DNA from: Clostridiales bacterium
Lineage (GTDB): Bacteria; Bacillota; Clostridia; Lachnospirales; CAG-274
NCBI GenBank assembly: GCA_021200955.1
Contig: JAJQFU010000057.1
Coordinates: forward strand, 1,937-48,053
Direction of reading: 5' to 3'
DNA length: 46,117 nucleotides
How positions within the stretch are numbered: the first letter of the stretch is position 1; every line of letters begins with the position of its first letter. Made by a program: the position numbers and the translations under genes. Positions 1 through 8,631 of this stretch are shown here, piece after piece. A model generated the notes under the pieces. That model made no database searches and had not been told where the DNA came from. It saw only the letters and a list, made by a program, of their open reading frames with translations.

Positions 1-3000
1 TTTTACGGCTGTACAGGCTTAACCGATATAACAATCCCCGACGGCTTAGTAAGCATCGGAAGCTATGCCTTTTACAATTGTACAAGCTTAACCGATATTA
101 TAATTCCCGACAGCACAGCAAGTATTAACAACTATGCTTTCTGCGGCTGCACAGGCTTAACAAACGCAGTATTATCCGGCAATTTGGCAAGTATCGGCGA
201 TTACGCATTTTACGGCTGCACAAGCTTAACCGATTTAACCTTATCAGATAATCTGTCAAGCATAGACAGCTATGCTTTCAGCAGATGCAAAAGCTTAAGC
301 AGTATAACTATACCGAAAAGCGTGACAGCCTTCGGCAGCTCTGTTTTTACTTACAGCGGTTTAAAAAAGGTTTATTGCTATGAAGGCTCAGCGGCTGCCG
401 ACACAAGCCTTTACCCTATAGGAACTTCAATATATTATTTATCATCTGACGGCGGAGAACCGGTTTTAGCTGTTGACGGCAGTCTCTATGCTTATACATT
501 TGTGGTTGACAGAGATATGACAGAAGGTATGGCAGAGGGTGAAACACTCAATATTTCAAGCGTAACCATGACGGCTCTACAGGCTCTTTCTCTTGAGGTA
601 ATCGGCGAATCTGCAATCGGCAGCTTCACTTATACCAATGCGCTTAAGTCAAGCAGTGTAAACACATCAGTCAGCGTTGACGGCACTATAGGAAATTACA
701 GAATGCATTCATCTTATACTGCTTCTGAGGACTTCACAATTACAATTGCCACAAAGCTTCCTTCAGGCAAGAAGGTTTCAGCTGCTGTGCTTAACGATGA
801 CGGAACATACACATCTTTGTTCTATTCAAACGGTTCAACAGCAGCCTATACTGACGGAACCTCCTTAGAATTAGGCAATAATGAGCTTACATTTACCCTT
901 GCAGCAGGTCAGACCGTTTACTTAATGGGCGGCGGAACCAACCTTGAGGTTTATGCTGTTAACGTAGCAGACGGCAGCGAAACCACTGCCGAAACCACTA
1001 CTGAATCTACTACAGAAGCCGTAACAGAATCTACTACAGAAACTTCTGACTCCTATACACTTGTTGTTGACAGAGACATAACAGCAGGTATGGCAGAGGG
1101 AGATACGCTTACTGTTTCCGGTGTAACTATGACGGCTTTGCAGGCTCTTCTTCTTAATGTAGGTGCAAGCACATCCGAAATCGGTGACTATACTTATACC
1201 AATTCTCTTAAGTCAAACAGCGTAAACACATCTGTCATCGTTGACGGTGCCGCTGCGGCTAACTACAGAATGCATTCTTCTTATACTGCATCTGAGGACT
1301 GCACAATTACAATTGCCGCAAAGGTTCCTTCAGGCAAGTATGTTTCAGTCGCTGTACTTAATGATGACGGAACATATTCATCCTTGTTCTACTCAGACGG
1401 CACTGCAGCAGCTTATGCCGACGGAACAGAAGGCACAATAGGCAATGCAGAAATTAAAGTTTCACTTGCAGCAGGTGAGACCTTGTATTTAATGGGCAGA
1501 GGAACCAACATTGAGGTTTATGCTGTTAATGTAACATCAGGCATCACCGCCGTAAGCAGCTCATCAATTACTGCAGAAGCAGCAACAGAAACTACTACTG
1601 AAGCTGCATCAGAAACAACAACTGAAACGGAAACAGAATCTGTCTCAGAAGCGTCTAATCACTATTCATATATTGTTGATAATGACACAGCAACATCTTA
1701 TAAAGAAAAAGATGTAATATATTCGGATGATTATATTACATACACAGCGGAACAGTATCTCACAGTCGAAAAAAACAGCATAGACATCGGAGCCCTCTCT
1801 TATAATAAAGCTCTTAAATCAAACAGCTCAAATACAAGCATAACATTAGACGGTGCAAAAGCCAACTACAGAATCCACAGCAGTATTACTGCGCTGCAGG
1901 ATTGTACGATTACTCTCGTAATAAAAAAACCCGGAATAAACAGTTCAGGCTCTGCAAGAACGCTTGTTATTGCAAGTTTAACTCTTACAACAGATAATTA
2001 CGTTACTGTTACAGGTGAAGGCTCAGCTATTGAAACCTTTGATGATGGTCTTGATGATGGTGCAGAGGTTGAGCTTAATCTTGAAGCAGGGAAATCAATT
2101 TATATTTTAGGTCAAGGATTTAACCCTTATGTCTATGCTGTAAATGCAGCGGCAAGCACCGGCTCAACAACTACTACAGAAGCTGCATCGGAAACAACAA
2201 CGGAAACAGAAACAGAATCTGCCTCAGAAGCGTCTAATCACTATTCATATATTGTTTATAATGATACAGCAACATCTTATGAAGAAAAAGATGTAATATA
2301 TTCGGATGATTATATTACATACACAGCGGAACAGTATCTCACAGTCGGAAACAGCAGTATAGAAATAGGAGCCTATTCTTATAATAAAGCTCTTAGATCA
2401 AACAGTTCAAATACAAGCATAACATTAGACGGTACAACTGATATCTACAGAATCCACAGCAGTATTACTGCATTGCAGGATTGTACAGTAACTATTGCAA
2501 CAAGAAATTCCGACAGCATAGGTGAAAGTCTCGTTATTGCAAGCTTAACTCTTACAACAGACAGTGACGGCACTGTTACAGGTGAAGGTTCAGCTATTGA
2601 AGCCTTTGATGACGGTCTTTTTTGCAGTATAGAGGTTGAGCTTAGTCTTAAAGCAGGTGAAACCGTTTATATTTTAGGTCAGGGTTTTAACCCTTGTATT
2701 TATGCTGTTAATGCAGCAGCAGAATCGGCCGCTGAAGAAACCTCCGAAGCCGACAGCCCCTATTCCCTTGTAGTTGACAGAGATTTAGACACAAGCGACA
2801 CATATGCGGCAGGAGACACTGTTTATTCAGACAGCCTAATTACTTATGACGCAGTTCTTAAGCTCAGTGTCGGCGAGGGAACGGAGACAAGTGAAATAGG
2901 CAGTTATTCCTACTCAAACTATCTTGTTTGTTCAAGTACAACTTCAAGCGTAACATTGGACGGAACAACCAAAAACCTACGAATACACAGTTCGATTACC

Positions 3001-3411
3001 GCAAATAAAGACTGCATTGTAACAATTGCAGCAACAGTTCCTTCGGGAAAGGAAATTGCAGCTGCTCAAAAAAACAGCGACGGAACATATACCTCTCTGG
3101 CATATTATGACGGAACTGAATCGTACGGCAATGTTGAAATTGTGCTGAGCCTAACCGAGGGACAAACCGTCTGCATAATGGGACAGGCCGCAAATCCCTG
3201 TATTTATGCAATTGACGCAATTTCAGCAGGAGATGCAAACGGCAATCACACAACAGAGCTTACCGACACAATAAAAATATTACAGTATATAGATAATTCG
3301 GCAGCTCTCACCAAAGCAGAGCTTGCTGCCTGCGACATAAACAATGACGGTGTTGTAGACAAAAAGGATGCGGCGCTGGTTCTCAAACAAATAATTTCAG
3401 AGGCAAACTAA
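1..3411 (+). CDS. Leucine-rich-repeat, five-module surface protein with C-terminal dockerin (5' partial)
   Basis: The frame is open from base 1, so the N-terminus and any signal peptide lie outside the window; a TTG at 184 sits inside the repeats and is not a credible start. Up to about base 420 run BspA-type leucine-rich repeats of 23 residues (pattern LTDxxIPDxxxSIxxYAFxxC). Five related modules of roughly 155 residues follow, starting near 490, 1051, 1660, 2239 and 2758; each opens like YxxVVDRD and closes with a VYAVN-like strand. Thr/Glu/Ser-rich linkers join most of them. The end (3229-3411) resembles a type I dockerin: the second calcium loop DINNDGVVDKKD is canonical, the first (DANGNHTTELTD) is degenerate. 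Dockerins bind cohesins, so attachment to a cell-surface scaffold is likely. The modules look all-beta and may bind sugar or protein, but that is inference. A hairpin terminator follows. Confidence 0.85.
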   Translation, partial: FYGCTGLTDITIPDGLVSIGSYAFYNCTSLTDIIIPDSTASINNYAFCGCTGLTNAVLSGNLASIGDYAFYGCTSLTDLTLSDNLSSIDSYAFSRCKSLSSITIPKSVTAFGSSVFTYSGLKKVYCYEGSAAADTSLYPIGTSIYYLSSDGGEPVLAVDGSLYAYTFVVDRDMTEGMAEGETLNISSVTMTALQALSLEVIGESAIGSFTYTNALKSSSVNTSVSVDGTIGNYRMHSSYTASEDFTITIATKLPSGKKVSAAVLNDDGTYTSLFYSNGSTAAYTDGTSLELGNNELTFTLAAGQTVYLMGGGTNLEVYAVNVADGSETTAETTTESTTEAVTESTTETSDSYTLVVDRDITAGMAEGDTLTVSGVTMTALQALLLNVGASTSEIGDYTYTNSLKSNSVNTSVIVDGAAAANYRMHSSYTASEDCTITIAAKVPSGKYVSVAVLNDDGTYSSLFYSDGTAAAYADGTEGTIGNAEIKVSLAAGETLYLMGRGTNIEVYAVNVTSGITAVSSSSITAEAATETTTEAASETTTETETESVSEASNHYSYIVDNDTATSYKEKDVIYSDDYITYTAEQYLTVEKNSIDIGALSYNKALKSNSSNTSITLDGAKANYRIHSSITALQDCTITLVIKKPGINSSGSARTLVIASLTLTTDNYVTVTGEGSAIETFDDGLDDGAEVELNLEAGKSIYILGQGFNPYVYAVNAAASTGSTTTTEAASETTTETETESASEASNHYSYIVYNDTATSYEEKDVIYSDDYITYTAEQYLTVGNSSIEIGAYSYNKALRSNSSNTSITLDGTTDIYRIHSSITALQDCTVTIATRNSDSIGESLVIASLTLTTDSDGTVTGEGSAIEAFDDGLFCSIEVELSLKAGETVYILGQGFNPCIYAVNAAAESAAEETSEADSPYSLVVDRDLDTSDTYAAGDTVYSDSLITYDAVLKLSVGEGTETSEIGSYSYSNYLVCSSTTSSVTLDGTTKNLRIHSSITANKDCIVTIAATVPSGKEIAAAQKNSDGTYTSLAYYDGTESYGNVEIVLSLTEGQTVCIMGQAANPCIYAIDAISAGDANGNHTTELTDTIKILQYIDNSAALTKAELAACDINNDGVVDKKDAALVLKQIISEAN
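490..3219 (+). repeat. Five tandem protein-module repeats with Thr/Glu-rich linkers
   Basis: Modules lie at about 490-966, 1051-1533, 1660-2148, 2239-2715 and 2758-3219. Modules 1 and 2 are close to each other (shared MTALQAL, NYRMHSSYTASED, AVLNDDGTY), and modules 3 and 4 form a second close pair (shared DVIYSDDYITYTAEQYLTV, RIHSSITALQDC). Module 5 is a hybrid-looking outlier. The linkers at 967-1050, 1534-1659 and 2149-2238 repeat acidic and threonine codons (ETTTE). The pairing suggests stepwise duplication of one ancestral unit. Confidence 0.85.
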
Positions 3412-3446
3412 TCACCGTTTCAGCACACTCAAAAATCATATTTCTT

Positions 3447-3505
3447 AAAACAAACATCAGGTCTGCAGAAGCCTCTTAACCTCTTAAACCTGATGTTTTG
3501 TTTTT
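3447..3505 (+). terminator. Intrinsic terminator after the dockerin protein gene
   Basis: An arm AAAACAAACATCAGGT (3447-3462) pairs with ACCTGATGTTTTGTTTT (3488-3504) with one bulge across a 25-nt loop. The right arm ends in a T run. It lies 36 bases after the stop codon. Confidence 0.75.
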
Positions 3506-3671
3506 AACAGTGTCTTATAAATTTTGCTGACGTATGTCTGAAAGCAAAACCAAAGAACCGATTTAAAAAGGCACCCCTCCCCTAAAAGGCAGCATAATTA
3601 TTAATATATAATAATAACCGTAAATTAAGGCGCCGGCGAAGCATAATTTTTTTATCTAACGGAGGTATTTT

Positions 3672-5870
3672 ATGACATACAACTCACTTAATGAATTATT
3701 TGAAGAAGCAAAAAAAGCCGAAAAAGAAGGCAGCTTTGAAAAAGCCTATGAATTATATTTGAATGTGGCTGAACAGGGGAACGCTGATGCTCAAACCAAA
3801 TTAGGCAATTGCTTTTACGAAGGCAAAGGCACAGAACAGAATTTTATAAAGGCTGCGGAATGGTATAGAAAGGCAGCTGAACAAGGGAACAGCAGGGGTC
3901 AGGTGAGCTTAGGCAGATGCTATTATTACGGCTTAGGCGTTTCCGTTTTTAACATTAAGCATAATTTCGAAGAAGCCTTTAAGTGGTTTAAGAAAGCTGC
4001 CGAACAGGGAAATGACGAGGGTCAGATGTATTTGGGAAGATGTTATTATTACGGAAACGGCATCTCTCAAGATTATGCCGAAGCTCTTAAGTGGACGGAA
4101 AAAGCGGCTGACCGGGGAAATGCCGCTGCATGGGATGACTTAGGCGATTATTTTTATAAGGGAAGCGGCGTACCTCAGAATTTTGAAAAAGCTGCTCAAT
4201 GCTACAAAATATCCGCCGAAAAAGGCGACGGCATGGGTCAGTTTAACTTAGGCAAATGCTATTATTACGGCGAGGGTGTAAAGCAAAATTTTTCGGAAGC
4301 TGTTAAGCGGCTTATAAAATCAGCTGAACAAGAAATTTCCGAAGCTCAAATTCTACTGGGTTATTGCTTTTATACCGGAACAGGTGTAAAAAAGAATTAT
4401 GATGAAGCGGTAAAGCTCTATAAAAAGGCTTATGAACAGGGAGATCCTTATGTTTGCCCCTATTTGGGAGACTGCTATTATTTCGGCAGCGGTGTAAGGG
4501 AGGATAAAGCCGAAGCCTTTAAATTATATTCGGAAGCAGCTGAAATCGGCAATGCTTACGGTACAGCCCGTTTGGGAGACTGCTTTCTTTACGGTTACGG
4601 CACAAAACCGGACGAGTATAAAGCCGCCGAATTATATTCACAGGCGGCTGAAATGGGAAATCCCTACGGTCAAGCCCGTTTGGGACACTGCTGTTATTGC
4701 GGAAAGGGGGTTGAAGAAAATTTTGAAGAAGCCCTTAGGTGGTTTAGAAAAGCTGCCGAACAGGGAGATTTATCCGCCCAAAACAGCTTAGGCGACAGCT
4801 ATTGTTACGGAAAGGGGGTTGAGGTAAACGACACAGAGGCTGTTAAATGGTATATAAAAGCTGCCGAACAGGGAAACTCTGCTGCTCAGCTTAATCTGGG
4901 CAATTGCTTCTATGAGGGAATAGGTGTTGAAGAGAATTCGGAAAAAGCCTTATATTGGTTTGAAAAAGCTGCCGAACAGGGAAACCTCGATGCTCGGTTA
5001 AAACTGGCATATTGCTTAGACGAGGGAATAGGCGCCCCTCAAAATTTCAAAGAAGCCGCAAAGTGGCTTGAGAAGGCTTCCCTTCAGGGAAATCCTTATG
5101 CTCAAATCATGTTGGGAGATTATTTCTGTTTGGGGCAGGGTGTTGAAAAAAATATTGAAAAAGCAGCCCAATTATATAAAAAAGCAGCCGAAACAGGCGA
5201 TGAATGGGGTCAGCTGAATTTAGGCAGATGCTATTATTCCGGAAAGTGCGTTGAAAAAAATTATGAAGAAGCCTTTAAGTGGTATGAAAAAGCTGCCCTT
5301 CAGGGAAATATTGCGGCGCAAATTGATTTAGGCAATTGTTTTTATAAAGGAGAAGGAACGGAACAGAATTTTGAAAAAGCCGCAATGTGGTACAAAGCTG
5401 CCGCCGAGCAGGATGACAGCGAGGGTCAGCTTTATTTGGGAAACTGCTATTATAACGGCGAAGGAGTACCTCAAAATTATGAAAAAGCCGTAAAGCTTTA
5501 CAAACAGGCGGCGGAACAGAATGACAGCGAGAGTATGCTTAAAGTTGGCAATTGTTATTATTCGGGAAAAGGTGTTCCTCAGAATTTTGAAAAAGCCGCA
5601 ATGTGGTACAGAGCTGCTGCCGAACAGGGCAGCGCATTGGCTCAGCTGAATTTGGGCAATTGTTATTATTTGGGCAAGGGAGCTCCGCAAAATTATGAAG
5701 AAGCCGTAAGGTGGTATAGAAAAGCTGCCGAACAGGGCAATATTTATGCTCAAAGCTGTTTGGGCGACTGCTACTATAACGGTGAAGGGGTAGAGCAGGA
5801 TTTTGAAAAAGCAGATGAGTGGTATAAAAAGGCGGGAGAATGGGCTCAAAACCGGGATTATATGAACTGA
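3672..5870 (+). CDS. Sel1-like repeat protein A (19 repeats)
   Basis: The 732-residue protein is almost wholly 36-residue Sel1/TPR-like repeats (AAEQGNxxAQxxLGxCYYxGxGVxQNFEKAxxWYRK); I count 19 LGxCYYxG cores. Sel1 repeats form alpha-solenoids that scaffold protein-protein contacts. No signal peptide, membrane span or catalytic domain is visible, so a cytoplasmic adaptor role is an inference and partners are unknown. The start is fixed by ACGGAGG seven bases before ATG. The leader, RBS and first residues (NSxNExFEEAK) match the next gene, so the two are paralogs from a local duplication. Sel1 proteins range from beta-lactamase-like HcpA types to signalling regulators; nothing here separates these. 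Confidence 0.85.
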   Translation: MTYNSLNELFEEAKKAEKEGSFEKAYELYLNVAEQGNADAQTKLGNCFYEGKGTEQNFIKAAEWYRKAAEQGNSRGQVSLGRCYYYGLGVSVFNIKHNFEEAFKWFKKAAEQGNDEGQMYLGRCYYYGNGISQDYAEALKWTEKAADRGNAAAWDDLGDYFYKGSGVPQNFEKAAQCYKISAEKGDGMGQFNLGKCYYYGEGVKQNFSEAVKRLIKSAEQEISEAQILLGYCFYTGTGVKKNYDEAVKLYKKAYEQGDPYVCPYLGDCYYFGSGVREDKAEAFKLYSEAAEIGNAYGTARLGDCFLYGYGTKPDEYKAAELYSQAAEMGNPYGQARLGHCCYCGKGVEENFEEALRWFRKAAEQGDLSAQNSLGDSYCYGKGVEVNDTEAVKWYIKAAEQGNSAAQLNLGNCFYEGIGVEENSEKALYWFEKAAEQGNLDARLKLAYCLDEGIGAPQNFKEAAKWLEKASLQGNPYAQIMLGDYFCLGQGVEKNIEKAAQLYKKAAETGDEWGQLNLGRCYYSGKCVEKNYEEAFKWYEKAALQGNIAAQIDLGNCFYKGEGTEQNFEKAAMWYKAAAEQDDSEGQLYLGNCYYNGEGVPQNYEKAVKLYKQAAEQNDSESMLKVGNCYYSGKGVPQNFEKAAMWYRAAAEQGSALAQLNLGNCYYLGKGAPQNYEEAVRWYRKAAEQGNIYAQSCLGDCYYNGEGVEQDFEKADEWYKKAGEWAQNRDYMN

Positions 5871-5873
5871 GAC

Positions 5874-5935
5874 AAATGCAGTGGTAAGATATATCTAAAG
5901 CCTGATATATAACACAGATAATTTGCATTTTATTA
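5874..5935 (+). terminator. Possible weak terminator or hairpin after Sel1 protein A
   Basis: An outer AAATGCA/TGCATTT pairing encloses an inner ATATATC (5889-5895) / GATATAT (5904-5910) hairpin with loop taaagcct. There is only a short T stretch after it, so termination is uncertain. Confidence 0.35.
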
Positions 5936-5980
5936 CCGTTTTACAAAATTTTTGTTAAAACATAAATTTTTTTCATAATT

Positions 5981-6012
5981 GACATTGTAATGTCCATCTA
6001 AAATGTTATAAT
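5981..6012 (+). promoter_or_regulatory. Promoter of Sel1 gene B with overlapping palindrome
   Basis: A TATAAT -10 (6007-6012) preceded by the extended TG motif has a TTGTAA -35 (5985-5990) 16 bases upstream. The -35 lies inside a palindrome, GACATT-gt-AATGTC (5981-5994), which could be an operator. A TTGACA at 5979 is 22 bases from the -10 and is too far to serve it. Confidence 0.55.
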
Positions 6013-6101
6013 ATAATAAGAAGTAAACCTACATCTCTGCTTTACATATCTGTAATTAAGGCAACTGCAACACACTGTATTTTTTTAAACGGAGGTATTT
6101 T

Positions 6102-8357
6102 ATGTCAAACAACTCACCTAACGAAATATTTGAAGAAGCAAAAAACGCAGAATACGATGACAGCTATGAGAAAGCCTTTGATCTGTATTTACAGGCAGCG
6201 GAACAAGGTCATTTGGAAGCAATGTCGGAAGTAGGCGGCTGTTATCTTATTGGAACGGGAGTAAAGAAAAATTATGAACAGGCTGTCAGCTGGTTTAAAA
6301 AAGCCGCTGAGCTTGGTTCCTCTTCTGCCTGTATGTCGCTGGGTAATCTTTATTATAACGAAGAAGAAATAGAACATGATTATGAGCAGGCTGTCAGCTG
6401 GTACAGAAAAGCCGCCGAAACGGGTGAAGGATATGCTTACAGCCGATTGGGAGAATGTTATTTTTACGGAAGGGGCGTCAGTCAAAATTATGACGAAGCT
6501 GAAAACCTCTGTATAAAAGCCGCCGAATGTAATTATCCTTTCGGGCTGGAGTTTTTGGGCGATCATTATTTTGAAGGCGACGGCATTGAAAAAAATATTG
6601 ACAAAGCCCTTCAATATTATAGAAAAGCTGCCGAATATGGAGACACTGACGGCTTAATAACTCTGGGCAATTATTATCTTGAAGGAAGTGAAGTTGAAAA
6701 AGATTTTAATAAGGCTGTTGAATATTTCAGAGAAGCCGCCAAAGGCGGAAATGCAGAAGGGCTTATAACCTTAGGCGATTATTACGGCTTCCGCAATATA
6801 GACGAATTAAATGATGAAGAAGCCTTCAAGTGGTATTTGGAAGCCGCAGCCGATTATGATGATGCAGAAGCACAATACACTGTAGGTAATTATTATTATA
6901 TCGGCAGAGGAACGGAACAAAACTTTGAAGAAGCCGTAAAATGGTTTATGAAGGTTATTAACTGTGAAAACGGCACTTACTGTATGGCGACTTGGGCTAA
7001 TGCAGCCAATGATTTGGGAGACTGTTATTTTAACGGCGAAGGTGTTCCTCAGGATATTGATGAAGCTGTCGAGTGGTATAAAACCGCAGCCGAACAGGGA
7101 AGTGAATGGGGTCAGCTTAACTTAGGAAATTGCTTCTACAGGGGCGAAGGCATAGAACAAAATTATGAAGAAGCCGTAAAGTGGTATAAAGCTGCGGCTG
7201 AACAGGAAAATCCTGTTGCTCAAAATAATTTAGGCGACTGCTTTTATTACGGAAACGGCGTTGAACAGAACTTCAATGAAGCGGCAGAGTACTACAGAGA
7301 CTCCGCAGAGCAGGGCGATGACTGGGGTCAGCTTAACTTAGGCATATGTTATTATTACGGAAACGGTGTCAGACAAAATTTCGAAAGAGCCGCAAAGTGG
7401 TTCAAAAAGGCTGTTGAACGTGATAATCCCGTTGCTCAGGTCAGATTGGGCGATTGTTATTATTACGGTGAAGGCGTTGAACAGTCTTATTATCTGGCAG
7501 CAAGGTATTACAGAGATGCTGCAGAGCAGGGTAATGAATGGGGTCAGCTGAATTTAGGCAGATGTTATTATTACGGCGAGGGTTTTGACCAAAGCTATGA
7601 AAACGCCGTAAACTGGTTTGAAAAATCAGCCGAACAGAATAATCCCGTTGCTCAGGTCAGATTAGGCGACTGCTTCTATGACGGTGAAGGCGTTAATCAA
7701 AATTATGAAAAAGCAGCTGAATATTACAGAAAATCTGCCGAACAGGATAATCCCTCCGCTCAATATAATTTGGGAGACTGCTATTATTACGGTGAAGGTG
7801 TAAATCAAAATTATGAAAAAGCAGCTGAATACTACAGAAAATCTGCCGAACAGGGCGATGACTGGGGTCAGTTGGGTTTAGGCAGGTGTTATTATTTCGG
7901 AAACGGCGTTAAACAAAACTTGGAAAAAGCAGTTAAATGGTATAAAAGAGCATCCGAACAAGAAAACGCCATTGCTCAAGACTGTTTAGGCGACTGCTTC
8001 TATTACGGCAAAGGAACCGAAAAAGATTATAAAGAAGCGGTTAAGTGGTATAAATCGGCAGCCGAACAGGACTTTGACCTGAGCCAGTTAAGCTTAGGCA
8101 GGTGTTATTATTTCGGAAACGGTATTGAGCAAAATTACAGTGAAGCCGCAAAATGGTTCAGAAAGTCGGCTGAACAATATAATGACTCGGCTCAGCTTTA
8201 TTTGGGAGACTGTTATTTCTACGGAAAGGGTGTTGAAGAAGATTTTAAAGAAGCCGTTAAGTGGTATAAAATGTCAGCTGAACAGTATAATGAAGAGGCT
8301 CAAAGAAAATTAGTTTTATTAGCCGAAAACGGTGTTTACTTAGGAAACGATGATTAA
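6102..8357 (+). CDS. Sel1-like repeat protein B (19 repeats)
   Basis: The 751-residue protein has 19 recognisable Sel1 repeat cores and the same N-terminus and AACGGAGGTATTTTATG initiation region as its upstream neighbour, but it has its own promoter. The repeats are more acidic and more diverged at the N-terminal end (for example LGDYYGFRNIDELND) and most regular from about residue 300 onward. No signal peptide or membrane segment is seen. The protein is presumably a cytoplasmic alpha-solenoid adaptor; its partner is unknown. Repeats near 7695 and 7803 are almost identical at DNA level, indicating recent unit duplication. A TTG and an ATG open short frames inside it on the same strand, but these are shadows of the repeat. 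Confidence 0.85.
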   Translation: MSNNSPNEIFEEAKNAEYDDSYEKAFDLYLQAAEQGHLEAMSEVGGCYLIGTGVKKNYEQAVSWFKKAAELGSSSACMSLGNLYYNEEEIEHDYEQAVSWYRKAAETGEGYAYSRLGECYFYGRGVSQNYDEAENLCIKAAECNYPFGLEFLGDHYFEGDGIEKNIDKALQYYRKAAEYGDTDGLITLGNYYLEGSEVEKDFNKAVEYFREAAKGGNAEGLITLGDYYGFRNIDELNDEEAFKWYLEAAADYDDAEAQYTVGNYYYIGRGTEQNFEEAVKWFMKVINCENGTYCMATWANAANDLGDCYFNGEGVPQDIDEAVEWYKTAAEQGSEWGQLNLGNCFYRGEGIEQNYEEAVKWYKAAAEQENPVAQNNLGDCFYYGNGVEQNFNEAAEYYRDSAEQGDDWGQLNLGICYYYGNGVRQNFERAAKWFKKAVERDNPVAQVRLGDCYYYGEGVEQSYYLAARYYRDAAEQGNEWGQLNLGRCYYYGEGFDQSYENAVNWFEKSAEQNNPVAQVRLGDCFYDGEGVNQNYEKAAEYYRKSAEQDNPSAQYNLGDCYYYGEGVNQNYEKAAEYYRKSAEQGDDWGQLGLGRCYYFGNGVKQNLEKAVKWYKRASEQENAIAQDCLGDCFYYGKGTEKDYKEAVKWYKSAAEQDFDLSQLSLGRCYYFGNGIEQNYSEAAKWFRKSAEQYNDSAQLYLGDCYFYGKGVEEDFKEAVKWYKMSAEQYNEEAQRKLVLLAENGVYLGNDD
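7695..7855 (+). repeat. Near-identical 108-bp-offset direct repeat inside Sel1 gene B
   Basis: The stretch 7695-7747 recurs at 7803-7855 with about one change in 52 bases, exactly 36 codons apart. Other repeats in the gene are clearly diverged in DNA, so this unit copied recently and could expand or contract by recombination. Confidence 0.8.
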
Positions 8358-8449
8358 TTAAGCAGTCAGAAAAATCGTGGTTAAAGCTGCAAAGTACTGA
8401 TTAATCAAGTGTTATCTAAAGCCTACTGCATAATCCAAACACATACATT

Positions 8450-8497
8450 AAGGATTGTCATATACCTAAAGCAGATGTATGACAATCCTTTTAATTT
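8450..8497 (+). terminator. Terminator-like hairpin after Sel1 gene B
   Basis: AAGGATTGTCATA (8450-8462) pairs with TATGACAATCCTT (8478-8490) over a 15-base loop. The T tail is interrupted (TTTTAATTT). Confidence 0.6.
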
Positions 8498-8514
8498 CAA
8501 CTGAATATAAAAAA

Positions 8515-8546
8515 TTGTGGAAAACACAGCTTGGCTGTGGTATAAT
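8515..8546 (+). promoter_or_regulatory. Candidate promoter of the M29 aminopeptidase gene
   Basis: A perfect TATAAT (8541-8546) has an extended TG one base upstream. The nearest -35-like TTGTGG (8515-8520) is 20 bases away, so recognition may rest on the extended -10. Confidence 0.45.
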
Positions 8547-8631
8547 AATTTTTAATAAAATATTATCCGAAGGTTATTATAAGTAAAAAGGGTTTTCAGA
8601 TAATTAGGAAATTTTGAAAGGACTGATTTTT

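Noticed and set aside
1-3411. Repeated DNA in the surface protein as a CRISPR array
   Set aside because: Repeats are in-frame protein repeats of 69 bases or about 470 bases with diverged copies and no unique spacers.
5979-5984. TTGACA as the -35 of Sel1 gene B
   Set aside because: It is 22 bases from the TATAAT, too far for sigma-A; TTGTAA at 5985 with a 16-base spacer fits better.
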